Below, piece after piece: positions 31,750 through 42,539 of a stretch of 64,000 bases of DNA. The DNA is from Glossina fuscipes. Taxonomy: Eukaryota; Arthropoda; Insecta; Diptera; Glossinidae. Each line of letters opens with the position of its first letter. The first letter of the stretch is position 1. Location of the stretch: positions 2,012,904 through 2,076,903 of the forward strand of contig NW_024003726.1 in assembly GCF_014805625.2 (NCBI RefSeq). Reading direction: 5' to 3'. The notes below the pieces were generated by a model. It searched no databases. It saw only the letters and a list, made by a program, of their open reading frames with translations, and had not been told where the DNA came from. The position numbers and the translations under genes are program-made.

Positions 31750-32706
31750 TTAAAACCGTATATTTTGGATTTCTTTTCTTCCAATGTATCTTTGAAGATC
31801 CAACTTTTTCATGACATCATCCATAATTAGAGGAGCAGAAATAGCATCCTTTGCCGCTCGATCAGCCTGCTCATTTCCCAGTAAACCGATGTGACTTGGT
31901 ACCCATAACATTTTAATTTTTCCGTCGGGTGTAGTAATTATATTCCTTAATTTGTTGATGGTGCTCCATCTCGAAGTCGAAGGGTTCCGGGTAGCTTGTA
32001 ATACAGACAAACTGTCAGTAACAATGACGGTTTTGAGTTTGTTTTTATGGGCAAAGTTCGCAGCGTGAAGGATAGCTTTGGCTTCGGTTGTGAAAGTTGA
32101 AATACTTTCGTGAAATATGTGGTTGAGAAGAACCCGTCCTGTAGCGTCTACCACCGCACAAGCAGGAGGCAGACCAGAAGATTTTGAGCCGTCTGTATAA
32201 AAAAGATTCCAACCAATACTCTCCAATACTTGATTTTTTTCAGCTATTAGATTCCTGAAGGCGTAATTTGGAGTATCTTCTTTCATGTGCATAGACAGTG
32301 AGATGTCAAAAAAACAGTCTTCCAAAATCCATGGAGGTTTAACACCAAAATAGCGGGAAATTTTTAAGGGAATGCTCAATTCCTTTGCGACGCACAAACA
32401 ATCGTCAATTGCAGATGGTGACTTTGGAATTTTCTCCGCAATAATAATCTTTCTTACGTCATCACCGAGAATGGATTTGTTTGATTTAAGAAGTTTTGGG
32501 ACTATTTTAGCTTTTAACTCATACAGTCTATTTTCTAAAATTGGGAGACCAGTTTCAATTATAACATTATTTATGGGCGTCGTCCGAAAAGCATAACAAC
32601 TTGCTCTGACGGCTTGGTGATAGACCGGTTTAAGGATGTTGATATTAGATTTGCAGCTGTTGCCATAAATTATCAAAGCATACTCAATCTTGCTTAACAC
32701 AAGCAT
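31750..32706 (-). pseudogene. LINE ORF2 C-terminus with intact RNase H domain
   Basis: 318 codons, the longest open frame in the window. Residues 1-60 hold the RT thumb (LSKIEYALIIYGNS, YHQAVRASCYAFRTTP). Residues 168-290 form RNase H with all four catalytic positions: D172 in FYTDGSK, E208 in FTTEAKAI, D231 in VTDSLSVLQA and D282 in GNEQADRAA. RNase H removes the RNA template during element integration. The start is set by the ATG after a break; the true ORF2 begins about 2 kb upstream. The surrounding frameshifts make the whole ORF2 inactive even though this domain looks undamaged. Confidence 0.85.
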
Positions 32707-32967
32707 TTTGGTAAGATAAGCAATGGTGTTAATATGCGCATGGCTTCTCTAAGCAACGTACTGTATGAAATTTACCCTTATTAAAATAGAGTTTTTCAAC
32801 CGCAGACAGTGTGCTTTCCAACGATAATTGTTGGAAAACGTGAGCCCGAGAACATAGAGCGTCTGCACATTTAGTACTGGTAAGTGGTTAATATGCATCA
32901 GTAGGTTTCCTGCATCGCACATTTGTTTTCGACAAATGTGCATTTTTTTTTATTTTTGTGTAGAAAT

Positions 32968-33240
32968 TTAAGCCCCTGACGAGTTTGCCCATGTGGAGAT
33001 TTGTCGTGCAATAGATTCGAGGATGTTGATTGCTTTCGTGTTGTCTTTTTCTTTTGTAAAAATGTATACATCGTCCGCGTAGAAACAATGTTCTACTCTT
33101 GGTACACGGCAAAGAATTTTGCTAATTTCGTTGAAGGCGATCTGGGAAAGCGTGACAGGAAGAGGAGATCCTTGCGGAATGCCATTCATTAGCGGAAAGC
33201 AAGGATTGTTGATTCTAACTTTAAATCGCCGATGCGACAT
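32968..33240 (-). pseudogene. LINE RT palm fragment with YADD
   Basis: 90 codons: NGIPQGSPLPVTLSQIAFNE (RT motif B) and HCFYADDVYIFTKE (catalytic YADD, motif C) followed by an amphipathic helix. The reverse transcriptase copies element RNA at the nicked target. A frameshift at the lower-coordinate end separates it from the 318-codon terminal frame; the preceding motif A region (33250-33440) is in other frames. Confidence 0.85.
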
Positions 33241-33447
33241 GAATCATTTGATGTAGTTAAAAAATTTGGGTCCAACATCCCATGATTTCAAGAGTCTTAA
33301 AGTACAGTGTAGACCAACTCTGTCAAATGTTTTTTCGAAATCAATTGAGAGAATTGTTACATGATTCCGTTCGGAAATTGCTTTGCTTGTGAAAAAATCA
33401 ACATGTAGAAGAGCGTCTATGCACCCTCTATTCCGCTTGAAAGCAAC

Positions 33448-33639
33448 TTATTGCTTTGTAATCAGGTTCTTGGACTCAAGAAACCAAGATAATCTAGATA
33501 CCATAATTTTTTCCAATACCTTTGAGAGGCAAGATAAAAGAGAGATTGGGCGATAGTCTGACGCGATGGAGACATTTTTTGACTTTGGAATTGGAACAAC
33601 TGCTGCCAGTTTCCACATGTAGGGTATATGGCCAGTCAA
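33448..33639 (-). pseudogene. LINE RT fingers fragment
   Basis: 63 codons: WKLAAVVPIPKSKNVSIASD and YRPISLLSCLSKVLEKIM, the first and second RT blocks of LINEs, then SRLSWFLESKNLI. The frame is cut just before the 'Q-x-G-F-R' block by a stop. The copy at 55790-55930 carries the same blocks (IPIPRSKN, YRSISLLF). Confidence 0.85.
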
Positions 33640-33913
33640 AAATATCGTATTATATAGGTCCAGTAATTTTTTTTTACTTGAATTAGACAGAGCACTGATA
33701 TGAGATTGGGTCTAGACCAGGTGTGCTCGCCTTCAAATTGGAGAGACAATTTCCAAGTTCTAAGGTAGATAAGTAATTTTCCAGGAAGGTGGCACATCTC
33801 ACAATACAAGGAACTCTAGCTCGTTTGAGGAATAGAAAGATGAGCAGCCGTGCGAATCGCTTTATACATAATAGCAGCATCATGGTTGCAGTTCCCGTTA
33901 AATGGCTTAGAAT

Positions 33914-34669
33914 TCAGATGTGTTTGGAGTAATTAATCCGATCCGCTTTACCTAGGCGGAATTTGGCCTGTTTTGCTGGAGGAACAGAGGACGTTGAGAG
34001 GTTGAGATCGATTATTATTGTAAAGGGATCATTATTATGTAGATCATCAGAAATAGACCAGAAAGCGAAAGGAAGAAGTGAGGGAGAGCAACATGTTAAA
34101 TCAATATGTGAAAAAGTGTGATGAGTTGAAAAGTGCGTTGGTTTTCCATCATTTAAAATGCAGAGATTTCTTTGAATGAAGGCCTTTTCTAAAACAGTAC
34201 CACGAGTGCTGTTCACTGTTGAGCCCCAGATGGTATTTCAACTATTAAAGTCGCCGCATATAATTAATGGGGCGGAAAGTACGGAGAATAAATTGTAGAG
34301 TTCTTGATGAGAAAACGATTGCAAAGGTGGGATATAGAACGGAAGCACGGTAAATTATATGTTTAACATTATTTGTGTCGCTACGGCTTGCATATTAGAG
34401 CTTAAATTTATGCGTTTATGAGGTATACTTGATTTCATAAAAACACCAGTTCCTTGTTTGAAATATAAATTTTGATCAGCATTCATGAAGTATCCAGTAT
34501 ATGATTTGGGTGGAGTAGGATTAAAAGATCTTCTACAATGAGTTTCTTGAAGCGATATAAAGGTTGGACTGAAATCACTTACGAGTGTACGGAGTTCGTC
34601 AAAATTATTAAGAAGCCCCTTAATGTTCCAGTGTAGAATTTTAAAAACTTTATTTAATTGTGGTGACAT
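33914..34669 (-). pseudogene. LINE APE-type endonuclease, two frames
   Basis: 34355-34669 starts FKILHWNIKGLLNNFDEL (endonuclease N-terminus, catalytic Asn in WN-IKG) and FISLQETH (catalytic Glu). 33914-34216 holds HTFSHIDLTCCSPSL (S-x-I-D block) and the C-terminal half, where the SDH block appears as NNDPF. The GDFN-type block between them (about 34230-34270) lies in another frame. The enzyme nicks target DNA to prime reverse transcription. Loss of the SDH histidine and the frameshift indicate inactivity. Confidence 0.8.
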
Positions 34670-34931
34670 GGAGTAGAAAGTGAAATGCCAGCGTCTCCGT
34701 CGAAAATGTCACTATAAGAATTTTGCGTGAATAATTTGTTCTTACCAGCAGAATAATCTGTACTTAGGTGTTTGCGTAAATTTGAAGTGCAACGACTGGG
34801 CACACGTGAATGATTTGAAATTGAAGATTGATTGAGGGATGAGAGATTGGATTCATTACAGCTTGTAATTTGTTGAGTAGAGTTGAGAACTGGTGATTCT
34901 GGGGGATTTAGTTTATTAGATTTTGGCATAT

Positions 34932-35087
34932 CCGCCTGAGTAGCCGAAGGGGAGGAATCTCGACTAGCAAGTCAATGGTCGTGGGTTCGAATCTCAAGTG
35001 CGGTAGAGTTTTTAATAAAAAAAAGCCGATAGCCTTAGATGCTAGTGCTTTTAAGAGTTTAGTCTTAGAATTTATTTCTCTGGCGAA

Positions 35088-35119
<32 letters not shown>
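34932..35119 (+). mobile_element. SINE copy 2, full-length tRNA-derived SINE with (AAT)n tail
   Basis: The head holds an RNA polymerase III box A, TAGCCGAAGGG (34941-34951, a perfect TRGYNNARNGG match), and a box B, GGTTCGAATCT (34984-34994), 43 bp apart as in tRNA genes. The body follows with GCCGATAGCC, GATGCTAGTGCTTTT, TTAGTCTTAGAA and TCTCTGGCGAAA, ending in AAT repeats (about 35090-35119). A 15-bp target duplication with one mismatch, TAGATTTTGG(C/G)ATAT, flanks it (34917-34931 and 35120-35134). It sits in ORF1 of an I-type LINE in opposite orientation. Intact A and B boxes mean this copy could still be transcribed. Two truncated relatives occur at 8762 and 42444. Confidence 0.9.
34941..34994 (+). 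promoter_or_regulatory. Internal RNA polymerase III promoter (boxes A and B) of the SINE
   Basis: Box A TAGCCGAAGGG at 34941-34951, box B GGTTCGAATCT at 34984-34994. TFIIIC binds such boxes in tRNA genes. The truncated copies elsewhere lack box A. Confidence 0.8.
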
Positions 35120-35121
<2 letters not shown>

Positions 35122-35524
35122 GATTTTGGGATATGTGTTGTTGTTTTAATTTTTTCAATATTTGGTGTTGCTTTGGTTTTTTCAATATTATCTTTTGCGG
35201 GCAATGGAACTGACATGGCAATGTAATTTTTGGTTGATGGTAGAACAGGTTTTTCATTGGAAGGAGTTGGAATTAAAGGCTTATTAGGTACGTTTTGCGA
35301 GGCGATAACAGCGTAGGTATTGCTTTTGCTAATTCTTTGGGTTCCAGATAGATTAATTTCCCGGTATTTGCGTCACGCTTCACCCATGCTACAGCAATTT
35401 TCTGTTTTGATTTTTAGAATTCCACGCATTTGTATAAAACGTGGGCATTGTTTGTCTAACGCTGAGTGTTGATCGTTACAATTTACAACATCGCAAAGTC
35501 GGTATTTTTAATTTTTTTTGGGAA

Positions 35525-35542
35525 GGGGGGGGGGGGGGGGGG
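35525..35542. repeat. Run of 18 G
   Basis: An uninterrupted G homopolymer on the plus strand next to the ORF1 end of the I-type LINE. Such runs are rare in AT-rich fly DNA and are error-prone in assemblies, so the length is uncertain. Confidence 0.9.
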
Positions 35543-36830
35543 TATGTCTGCTAATAGATGAAATCTATTTGAGTTTGTATCTGGCGGCCCCGGGGCAATT
35601 ATGCCTTATGGCTGTCTATTAATTAGCACATCGAGAAATAACCACTCAATTGGAAACTGTGGAAGGAGGTTGGGAACTACTAAAGGAAAATGTCAATTGT
35701 TTCCAATTTTTTTTATTTTTTTTTTTTGTTATTTTTTTATTATGTATAGAGGAAACAAAAGCACATACGCGATAAACACCGAAACAATTGAAATATCGCA
35801 GACGAAAAGAAAACACGCACTACGCTGAACACAAGTTGACTTGTTTATGCTAATCAACTTAGTTCTCACATTAAACAACAAGGCACATGCTTACATAAAC
35901 AGTTTCCGCATCAAATGACCGATGACCTTGTGGGACGTTAGTATGTAGCCATGCATATTCAGGCCAACCTTCTCTTTCATGTCTTGAAATATAGCATAAT
36001 CAATAAAAACAAAGCGCAATTCCATAATTTAAATCAACGAGAGAGAAGTCGCTACCGTGAACATTCGGTTGTGGTTCTGACAAGTGTTGCTTGAAGTTGC
36101 ATGTGTTCTCATAAACAAGCATATTTTAAAGAAACACTTGTGAACAATAACGCAATCTTAAATAAAACAGAACACGTTAGGAAGTAACTTCCTTAAAGTG
36201 TGAGTAGATCGAGTTAGGGAACTCAGTTGCGTAAATCTAGAAATACCTTTGTCGGGAGAGAGACTTCATATCCGTGGCATTTTCGAGTCATTGACTTGTC
36301 TCAACGATGTAGTCAAATTCCCAGATCGCATATGAAATCAAAGAAGAAGCCTTGTCGCAAAGAAAGAGCACAATATTCCGCGTGATTGGAACTCATCTAA
36401 ACATCAAACGAGAATAAAGTGGCGAAGGACGGTAGAAGAGAAAAAAGATTCAGCACATGTCGCCTTTTTGCGCGAGATAATCTTTAAAACGATAAATTTC
36501 TCATAGAGAAAGGAGCTTATATATTATTAATTTCAGCATTTATCGATCAAAAACGCTCTAAACTAAAAAATTCCAAATTCAAGATGCAAGTAACTTAACT
36601 CCCAACATTTATGGAAAAATATTTTGCATATGAACTTTAATTTAAAACAACGATTTATACAAAAGTTTATAATTACAAATATTCCATAAGAAAAGTTAAG
36701 CACACTGAAATGTTCAATGGCTCACTACATCGAAATGAAAGAACATCCCTTTCAATGCAATGGTAAATCGCTTACACCTTGTTTGCAAACTTCGCTACAA
36801 GTGGCACTTTAGAAATATCAAAAAAATGAC
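35543..36830. other. Unassigned stretch
   Basis: No family recognised. It holds T-rich tracts (35708-35740), one short frame (35601-35828) without motif, and a purine-rich segment near 36340-36460. It may contain the 5' part of the gypsy relic that follows. Confidence 0.35.
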
Positions 36831-37570
36831 GGATGACATTTGCCCGATTTTTCAGCTAATTTAAATGGTAAGCGGATCTTTTCTAAATGAAAATTTTGTC
36901 GAAGCTTTCAAACCCTTCTTGAAAAGCAGAGATGCCCAAAACAGCCATTATCACGCCCACAGGACTTTTTCTAATTTAGGTGGATGGCACTAAGTTAGTG
37001 TACTTTCGCACAAACCTTTCCACGGTCTATGCACGAAGTCCTAAAAGGCCTCGATTGACTTACATTGGCGAAGATCTTATTGCAGCTATAAACTTTGAAG
37101 AGCATAAAGAATACTTTATAATATAGCTTGGTTGACTAACTTCTTATAGCTTGGCAATATATGTAGCCAAGTGCAAATTCGGGAAAAGCGAATTATCTTT
37201 CCTAGGATATTTTATTATAAAAAAGAGAATATTGGCAAATCCAGAACGTGTAAAAGCAATACAAAAATATACGAATTACCACAAAACGTGTAGAATGTTA
37301 GCCCATATCTTCGTCTTATTAACCAAAGGATCACACTCTAAGCAGCCCAGACACAAGCTGTTCGGCATGATTTAGAACTAGTTAAAAAAAAAACGAAAAA
37401 TTGTTTGGACACATGAACTAATTCGATTGGAGTGATTTACCAGTACTATTATTTGGACTTCTCAGTTCAGTAAAAACTGATCCTGAAGTAGTATTTGGTA
37501 CAACTTTACAACTCCCTTGTTGATTCGTAGCTGAAAAGACATACTTGGAAAATAATTGATGGAATATGCA
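36830..37570 (+). mobile_element. Gypsy-type pol relic (RT and integrase end), internally deleted
   Basis: Plus strand blocks in order: DFSANLNGKRIFSK (about 36845-36890), PKTAIITPTGLF (about 36930-36965), RSMHEVLKGLD (about 37025-37057), KCKFGKSELSFLGYFI (37166-37213) and LANPERVKAIQKY (RT palm to connection, Ty3/gypsy order). At 37422-37520 follows SDLPVLLFGLLSSV and VVFGTTLQLPC, which matches the C-terminal part of a gypsy-type integrase. RNase H and the integrase core are missing between 37400 and 37420, a deletion of over 1 kb relative to a full element. It is distinct from the gypsy relics at 26-31 and 50 kb. Confidence 0.75.
37151..37375 (+). pseudogene. Gypsy-type RT C-terminal fragment
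   Basis: 74 codons with VAKCKFGKSELSFLGYFI followed by LANPERVKAIQKY, the segment after the RT catalytic aspartates that introduces the connection domain. The YxDD block upstream is lost. The last 25 codons do not fit the family. Confidence 0.75.
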
Positions 37571-37620
37571 AAACATGCACGCTTGCAAAGGCTTGCAGGA
37601 ACCGTGGCGAACGCCTAAAG

Positions 37621-39035
37621 TTCTGATTGAATGCTGCAAGCAGGAGAAATGGACAGATCAGGCGAATCCGACTGAACCACCCTTATGCTAAAACCACTTC
37701 TTCGGTTCTTAATAGAAAATTCAAAAACGAGGGTCTGGAAATAGCCCTCACTCAGGAGTCCCTTGTAAATGCGGGCATTATTCGAAGCCTGCATAATAAG
37801 AAAGGTATATTTTTTGTAATGTCTAACAGTGGCGACCTAGAGCCGCGTCGGTTATTGAAGACAATATAACCTTCTTCCCATTTCCCAGGAGACTGGACTG
37901 TGAAATCAAGCATTCCATTAACTTCGCCGCACATACCTTCTAGCTGCCTTAACAAACCGTCTACCATACTTTTCCATATAAATGGTCCACTGATGGATCC
38001 CTGTTGGCAACCGCTAACCACTTCCCTGAAAACAGTGTCATGTCTACCGACAAGATAAGTTCGCCTCTGCGAGAAATAGCTAGCCCAGAGTTTAAAATCC
38101 AGGCAATTCACCTCTCCCAGCCTGGCAAGTATATTGCTCCAACTGAGATGGTCAAACTCACTTCTAAAGTCAATAAATATACCTAAGACATATTTCTCGT
38201 TACAATCGCTGACACACGCCTGCACATGTAGCCAAGCATCTTTCGTATGGAGACCCTTGCGGAAGCCAAACTGCCTATCAGACAGACTAAGAGTAGGAAT
38301 CATCTGAAGCCTTTCTATCATAATCCTCTCCAGAACTTTTCCAAGCACTGGGCAAAGACTGACACTCCGATAAGACGAAGGATCATCCCTCACCTCTTAG
38401 GTGCATTCAGAGAAATTACAACGTTTGCTATTTCCCACTGCAGTGGAAAGGAACCTTCAGACAGATACAGACAATAAGTCGTACACAGGTAATCAGGAAT
38501 AACCTTCCAAATGGCCCTAGCCAACTCCCCGGTATTTCCGCTTATGCCTGGGGATCTTTTTGATCTGAATTTGGGCATTTGACACAAAACTTCATACTTT
38601 TACAAGGGAAGAGTAAGAGGCTCAAACCCAATACTAGGAACTACTTCCTGATCCTGCCCACGGAAAAATGTCCTCAGTAATGCATCCTGACACTTCCTCC
38701 AAGTTATTAACACGCCATTTGAAGTGCGAATACCGCTTTTATCTAAGGGTTTCCTCTGAAATTCCCAAAGCGGCACCGTGGTGACCGCCTCCCGAATTAG
38801 GATCCCATAGATGTCTCAGTTTATCCCAGAGGTACGTTAACGTATGACGTCAACTTCAACAGACGTGGCCGGGGTATAGGTCATCACCACTTTAATACCA
38901 TGGTCATCGCTGACACACCACCCACCTTTAACCCCCCATGAAAGTTCAAACAAGCCCATTGCTGCCCTATTGGCAATCAATGTCACTACCCCTAACTGGG
39001 CCTTGAAAAGTGATCCATTCACTCGGCTCATTTAA
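37621..39035 (-). mobile_element. R1-like LINE ORF2 relic
   Basis: Minus strand: a decayed endonuclease-like frame (38837-39031), a pre-RT segment (38390-38587) with SKRSPGISG and IPDYLCTTYCLYLSEGSFPLQWEIANVV, and RT (37752-38393) with SYRSVSLCPVLGKVLERIM, DRQFGFRKGLHTKDA and GCQQGSISGPFIWKSMVD. The spacing and the 'P-G-x-D/SG' lead-in fit the R1 group. The catalytic YxDD block would lie beyond GEVNGMLDF near 37900, where the frame reads without it. Stops and frameshifts separate the parts. R1 elements proper insert in 28S rDNA; no rDNA is seen here, so this is an R1-group element of other habit or a stray copy. Confidence 0.75.
37752..38393 (-). pseudogene. R1-group RT, 213-codon open fragment
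   Basis: Second-longest open frame in the window. Residues 4-30 hold the fingers block (PSSYRSVSLCPVLGKVLERI), 39-50 DRQFGFRKGLHT, 69-83 LGIFIDFRSEFDHLSW (motif A, with the catalytic Asp in FIDF), 126-143 SGCQQGSISGPFIWKSMVD (motif B). After about residue 160 no YADD is present and the reading drifts into unrelated sequence (NNRRGSRSPLLD). The RT is therefore truncated before its second catalytic pair. Confidence 0.8.
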
Positions 39036-40850
39036 CACCTGGATACTTCTGGTTTTACACCACTCGGACAACACTTAACCCCTTATTTGGTTGCGTAAGC
39101 CAGTACAACACGTACAATCAAAACAACGGCGACCGTTAAGCTACCGTTATCTGTGTTCTGTCATCGGTCCAAAGATAGGCGATTGACGTCATTCTTACGA
39201 CGCTGTAACACTTCTTCAACTACTATAAGAGGTTTCTTTTTCATTATAAGCCGTTTGGACAACCTAAATAGTTGTAATCGTGATGATACAGACATCCAGT
39301 CAGAGCAAGCCGTGCGTGTGTTACAGCGAACAAAGCATATTGTCGACATACTTCCAGTTACATAATCCGTTCATATGAACGCATTAAATTGTCAAATACT
39401 GCCGTAGCACGAATATCCACCATTACACCAAAAATCAAATATTTTCATCGGATCATGCACATCCAAGGAAGAAACAGGCATTTGTTACAACTTTATATGA
39501 CAACAAAAAACAAAGAGTTACTTTATCATCGCTTAGCATATGAAGCGAAGTAGGTTTAATGGGTCTGTTATGGAAAATATGTTTTTTGTCATCAGAAACT
39601 TTCTGCATCTTTATATATATACAATTTTTTTATGGCAATGTTTCCTTTACTAATCACAGCAATCAATATTTGGTGTCATCGACCGAAATAAGATCAATTA
39701 GACCGGCTAGTATTACTGTGCCCCCGCAATGAACAGTTTCCGAATCTTTGTTCACAATTTTAGCAATGTTAGCCGTTTTCATCCCTACCTTCTGGACTTT
39801 CACACGCATCGGTGAGATCGAATAAAAAGGATATTGCTGCCACTGTGTACACCCTCAGTCCCAGCAAATAACTGTCGTATCACAGTTCCGAAGACATGCG
39901 GCAATTTTCCCAACCATACACAGAACAAACATTATTCATGAAGCAATATGGTGAAGATAGCGCTCCTGTTCATCTCTTTTACATTGTTCAGGTAAATATA
40001 CGCTTATTGAAACGCAGTGTTTTTTTGTTGTTGTCGTTTTGGTTTCACTTTGTTTCATTTTGAGATTAATGATGAGCTCATTCACCCACTAAGCGTTATA
40101 AAAATTGCGCACCAATTTTCATCGGAAGAAAATTCGGCATCATATACCTCCGCCTCTTGCAATTCAAAATTGCTAAAATTAAAAGTACTAAAATTGTCTG
40201 GGCCATATACAGATTGATTGGATTTCTTTATTATGTTCACAACGGGCATCGAAAAGAACTATGAGTTAAACACCATTGAAACCTTAAATATTTTCGCTCT
40301 ACTTTAAGAAAACTACTGTGGACACAATTTCTTCGTTGGAGGCTATTGAAACAAATAAGGCCATTGGTTTGTTGAGAGAACAAATTAATAGTAATTCATT
40401 TTAGGCACACCTGAAAGAGGTTTTTGGACGCAAATGTGTGGAGATAAGAAATACTTTATGTTTATATCAATTTTCATTTTAAGGCTCATATATGGCCACT
40501 AAAATTTTAGTGTACGAAAGGGCAAGTTCATAAACCCTTGTGATATGAAAATACGGCATTGTTAAGGATTGAGATGGTTTATTCTTGGGAAAGAACAAAC
40601 TTCTGTATTTTAATGTTCTCCATTCAAATTATTAAAGGTATTCTTTGCATCTAATCTGTTTATATTGCCGCTATTAAGGTTTTGAAGTTTTGTATTATGA
40701 ATTTACGGTTTTAATTAAAAACACTTAAATAAGTCCGGAGTAAATTCTATATTTTGTTTAGATTGCATGTGTTATATGCATTATATGCATATGTGTATAT
40801 TCATCCTAAACGAAATGAACTTAATGGTAACAGAAAAAGAAAAAAATAGA
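39036..40850. other. Unassigned stretch
   Basis: Antiparallel short frames at 39153-39365 (plus) and 39161-39349 (minus) lack motifs; I cannot say whether either is real. From 39420 to 40850 the sequence is AT-rich with no recognisable frame. Confidence 0.4.
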
Positions 40851-41576
40851 GTTTATCTGCGGCTGAACTGCTAAATATTCGAATTAAATGAAGTAATAAA
40901 TATAAAAAAGGCTCGCACTATTTGCGAAAATTACAACAATATTTGTTTAAAACTTCACGGGACCAGTTTCGCGGAAACAAAATTACCAGTATTACAAGTA
41001 TCGAAATTTTACGACTTTCATAACGATAGGCAAGACTTCCTTCCTATGTTTAAAAAAGCGCTAGCGAATTAAAGAGGATTGAAAAGGTCCAATACCTACC
41101 TTCTGGCTCAAAAAAATCTGTTTTAGATGCCCTATCGCTGGTGGAAATTATTCAAGCTGAAGCCATTGATTTGTGAAAAAAAACGTTTTGATAATAAACT
41201 TTTTAATTTTGAGAGAAGTGCAGTGCACAATCGTGTACTAAGCTAAGCTAAGTGTGGAAAGTCTCGGTGGGTTGACAAGTTTCCATCATGGCCTTCCATG
41301 GAATGGCTTTCGCATAAAAAGTATTATATGCAGGAAATTACGGAAAGTTATCCAGCAAATCGACTAAGTTTCTTCATGTGATCGAAATATTCCTGTAGGC
41401 TCTACTGCGGCGACTAAACGTCATTAATCATTACACTTCGATAATGCTGAGGTCAAATCCGTGCTGCTTATACCTACTATTGCAGAATAGCCTGCCATAT
41501 CTAAAACTTCGTAATTATAGTTATTTCGTCATTATCCTCTATATCTCTATCCACACTATCTACACTATTTTCCAAT

Positions 41577-41831
41577 TTGCCGTTGGCCACAACAGAAATC
41601 TTAGTAGGAACTCGTTATGGCTTATTCGTATCTTGTCGTACCCTTTTAGATTCGGTATCTCAATTAAATTTGATTAAAACTTCATATAGAAATCTTCATT
41701 CAACAACAAAGAAATCATTTCCTACCATTTCCCCGTCCCCTTCGTTGCAGAAAAAGTCGTCGATATCTCCCCACAATCAAAAAATGAAGATTATTCAACT
41801 TGATTATCAATTGTCATCGTGCCGGTTATAA
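41577..41831 (+). pseudogene. BEL/Pao protease-like fragment
   Basis: 84 codons. LPLATTEILVGTRYG and RTLLDSVSQLNLI resemble the aspartic protease core of BEL/Pao polyproteins, which frees Gag and Pol. The glycine after the catalytic Asp-Ser is Val (DSVS), predicting inactivity. The last 40 codons are Ser/Pro/Lys-rich without match. Confidence 0.6.
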
Positions 41832-42443
41832 TGAGTTATCTGTCTACTCTCAACTCAAGCTGGAAACGTGCATATTACAGATACGCTGGCTTATTCTTCC
41901 GGTTTATATGTATTGATCGAATTCGCTAAACCAGAAATTTACCTACTTTCCAAAATATCTTATTCGGATGGTTAACACCTGGTGTTAGATTTCCTATCTT
42001 AAATTCATGGGCATTAGCAGCTAACTTCGAACCTATTGAGCATGAATAAGTAAATTTGAACACGCTAGTTAAATCTTCTTAGCAAGTTGAACCTAACTTT
42101 AATAAACCTGGCCCCACTGTCATTTATGACATAATTGGTGAACAATGCTTTCAACAAACAACAATTTTTCTTAACTCAGGTGCATATTCTGTAAGTGTAC
42201 CAAAACTTAATAAAGTGATATGTTCGTAAAATCTGATGTGCGGATTTGAAGATTTACAAAAGAAGTTGAATAAACATCCAGATATTAAAACTAAGCATAT
42301 GACATACATAAATAACTATTGGAATTTAAAGCACTTGTCACATACCCATCGATAGCACCACAGCAAAACTGAGAGTCATTTTTGAAGATTCAATAAAAGC
42401 TTGATCAGGTTCCTCATCAAATGAGGTACTTTATTTCCGTCTT

Positions 42444-42539
42444 GAGCCGATAGCCTGTGTTGCTAGTGCTCAATGTCTTTTTTTTAGTCTAAGAATTCAA
42501 TTCATTAGTCTAAAATTAAAATAATAATAATAATAATAA
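42444..42539 (+). mobile_element. SINE copy 3, strongly 5'-truncated
   Basis: Begins at GAGCCGATAGCC and continues GTTGCTAGTGCT, TTAGTCTAAGAATT and an (AAT)n tail, colinear with the second half of the SINE at 34932-35119. A perfect 12-bp target duplication TATTTCCGTCTT flanks it (42432-42443 and 42540-42551). The insertion splits the BEL/Pao RT reading at that point. It has no box A or B. Confidence 0.9.

Larger units (their letters stand above)
34654..35495 (-). pseudogene. LINE ORF1 with zinc knuckle, interrupted by a SINE
   Basis: Near 35490-35400 the minus strand reads CNDQHSALDKQCPRF, the last Cys-His-Cys part of a gag-like knuckle, followed after a frameshift by KIAVAWVKRDANTGKLIY. The downstream part resumes at 35216-35135 (ending THIPKS) and, after the SINE, at 34925-34654 (starting PKSNKLNPPES). 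ORF1 proteins coat the element RNA. The PKS overlap on both sides of the SINE reflects the target duplication. A matching knuckle is in the copy at 53879-54061. Confidence 0.75.
31750..35500 (-). mobile_element. I-type LINE with ORF1, endonuclease, RT and RNase H
   Basis: Minus strand order: ORF1 zinc knuckle (about 35490-35400), ORF1 body (to 34654, split by a SINE), APE endonuclease (34669-33914), RT (33883-32900) and RNase H (32230-31850). A C-terminal RNase H after RT is typical of the I group among fly LINEs. ORF1 and RT are broken by frameshifts, but the terminal 318-codon frame is intact. A second copy of the same family, more decayed, lies at 53.4-56.3 kb on the plus strand, sharing CVVDATGR-, HES-STFTTE- and HFST/THTFSH-type blocks. 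The 3' tail is not recognised. Confidence 0.85.

Noticed and set aside
31355..31753. 132-codon plus-strand protein
   Set aside because: The frame crosses a poly-A run giving a lysine stretch and is otherwise low in complexity, with no known motif.
34941..35010. A host tRNA gene
   Set aside because: Boxes A and B are present, but the region does not close into a cloverleaf with an acceptor stem, and it continues into a repeated body with an AAT tail and target duplications.
37621..39035. R1 element in rDNA, implying a ribosomal gene nearby
   Set aside because: No 28S or 18S sequence flanks it; the relic is bordered by gypsy sequence and unassigned DNA.
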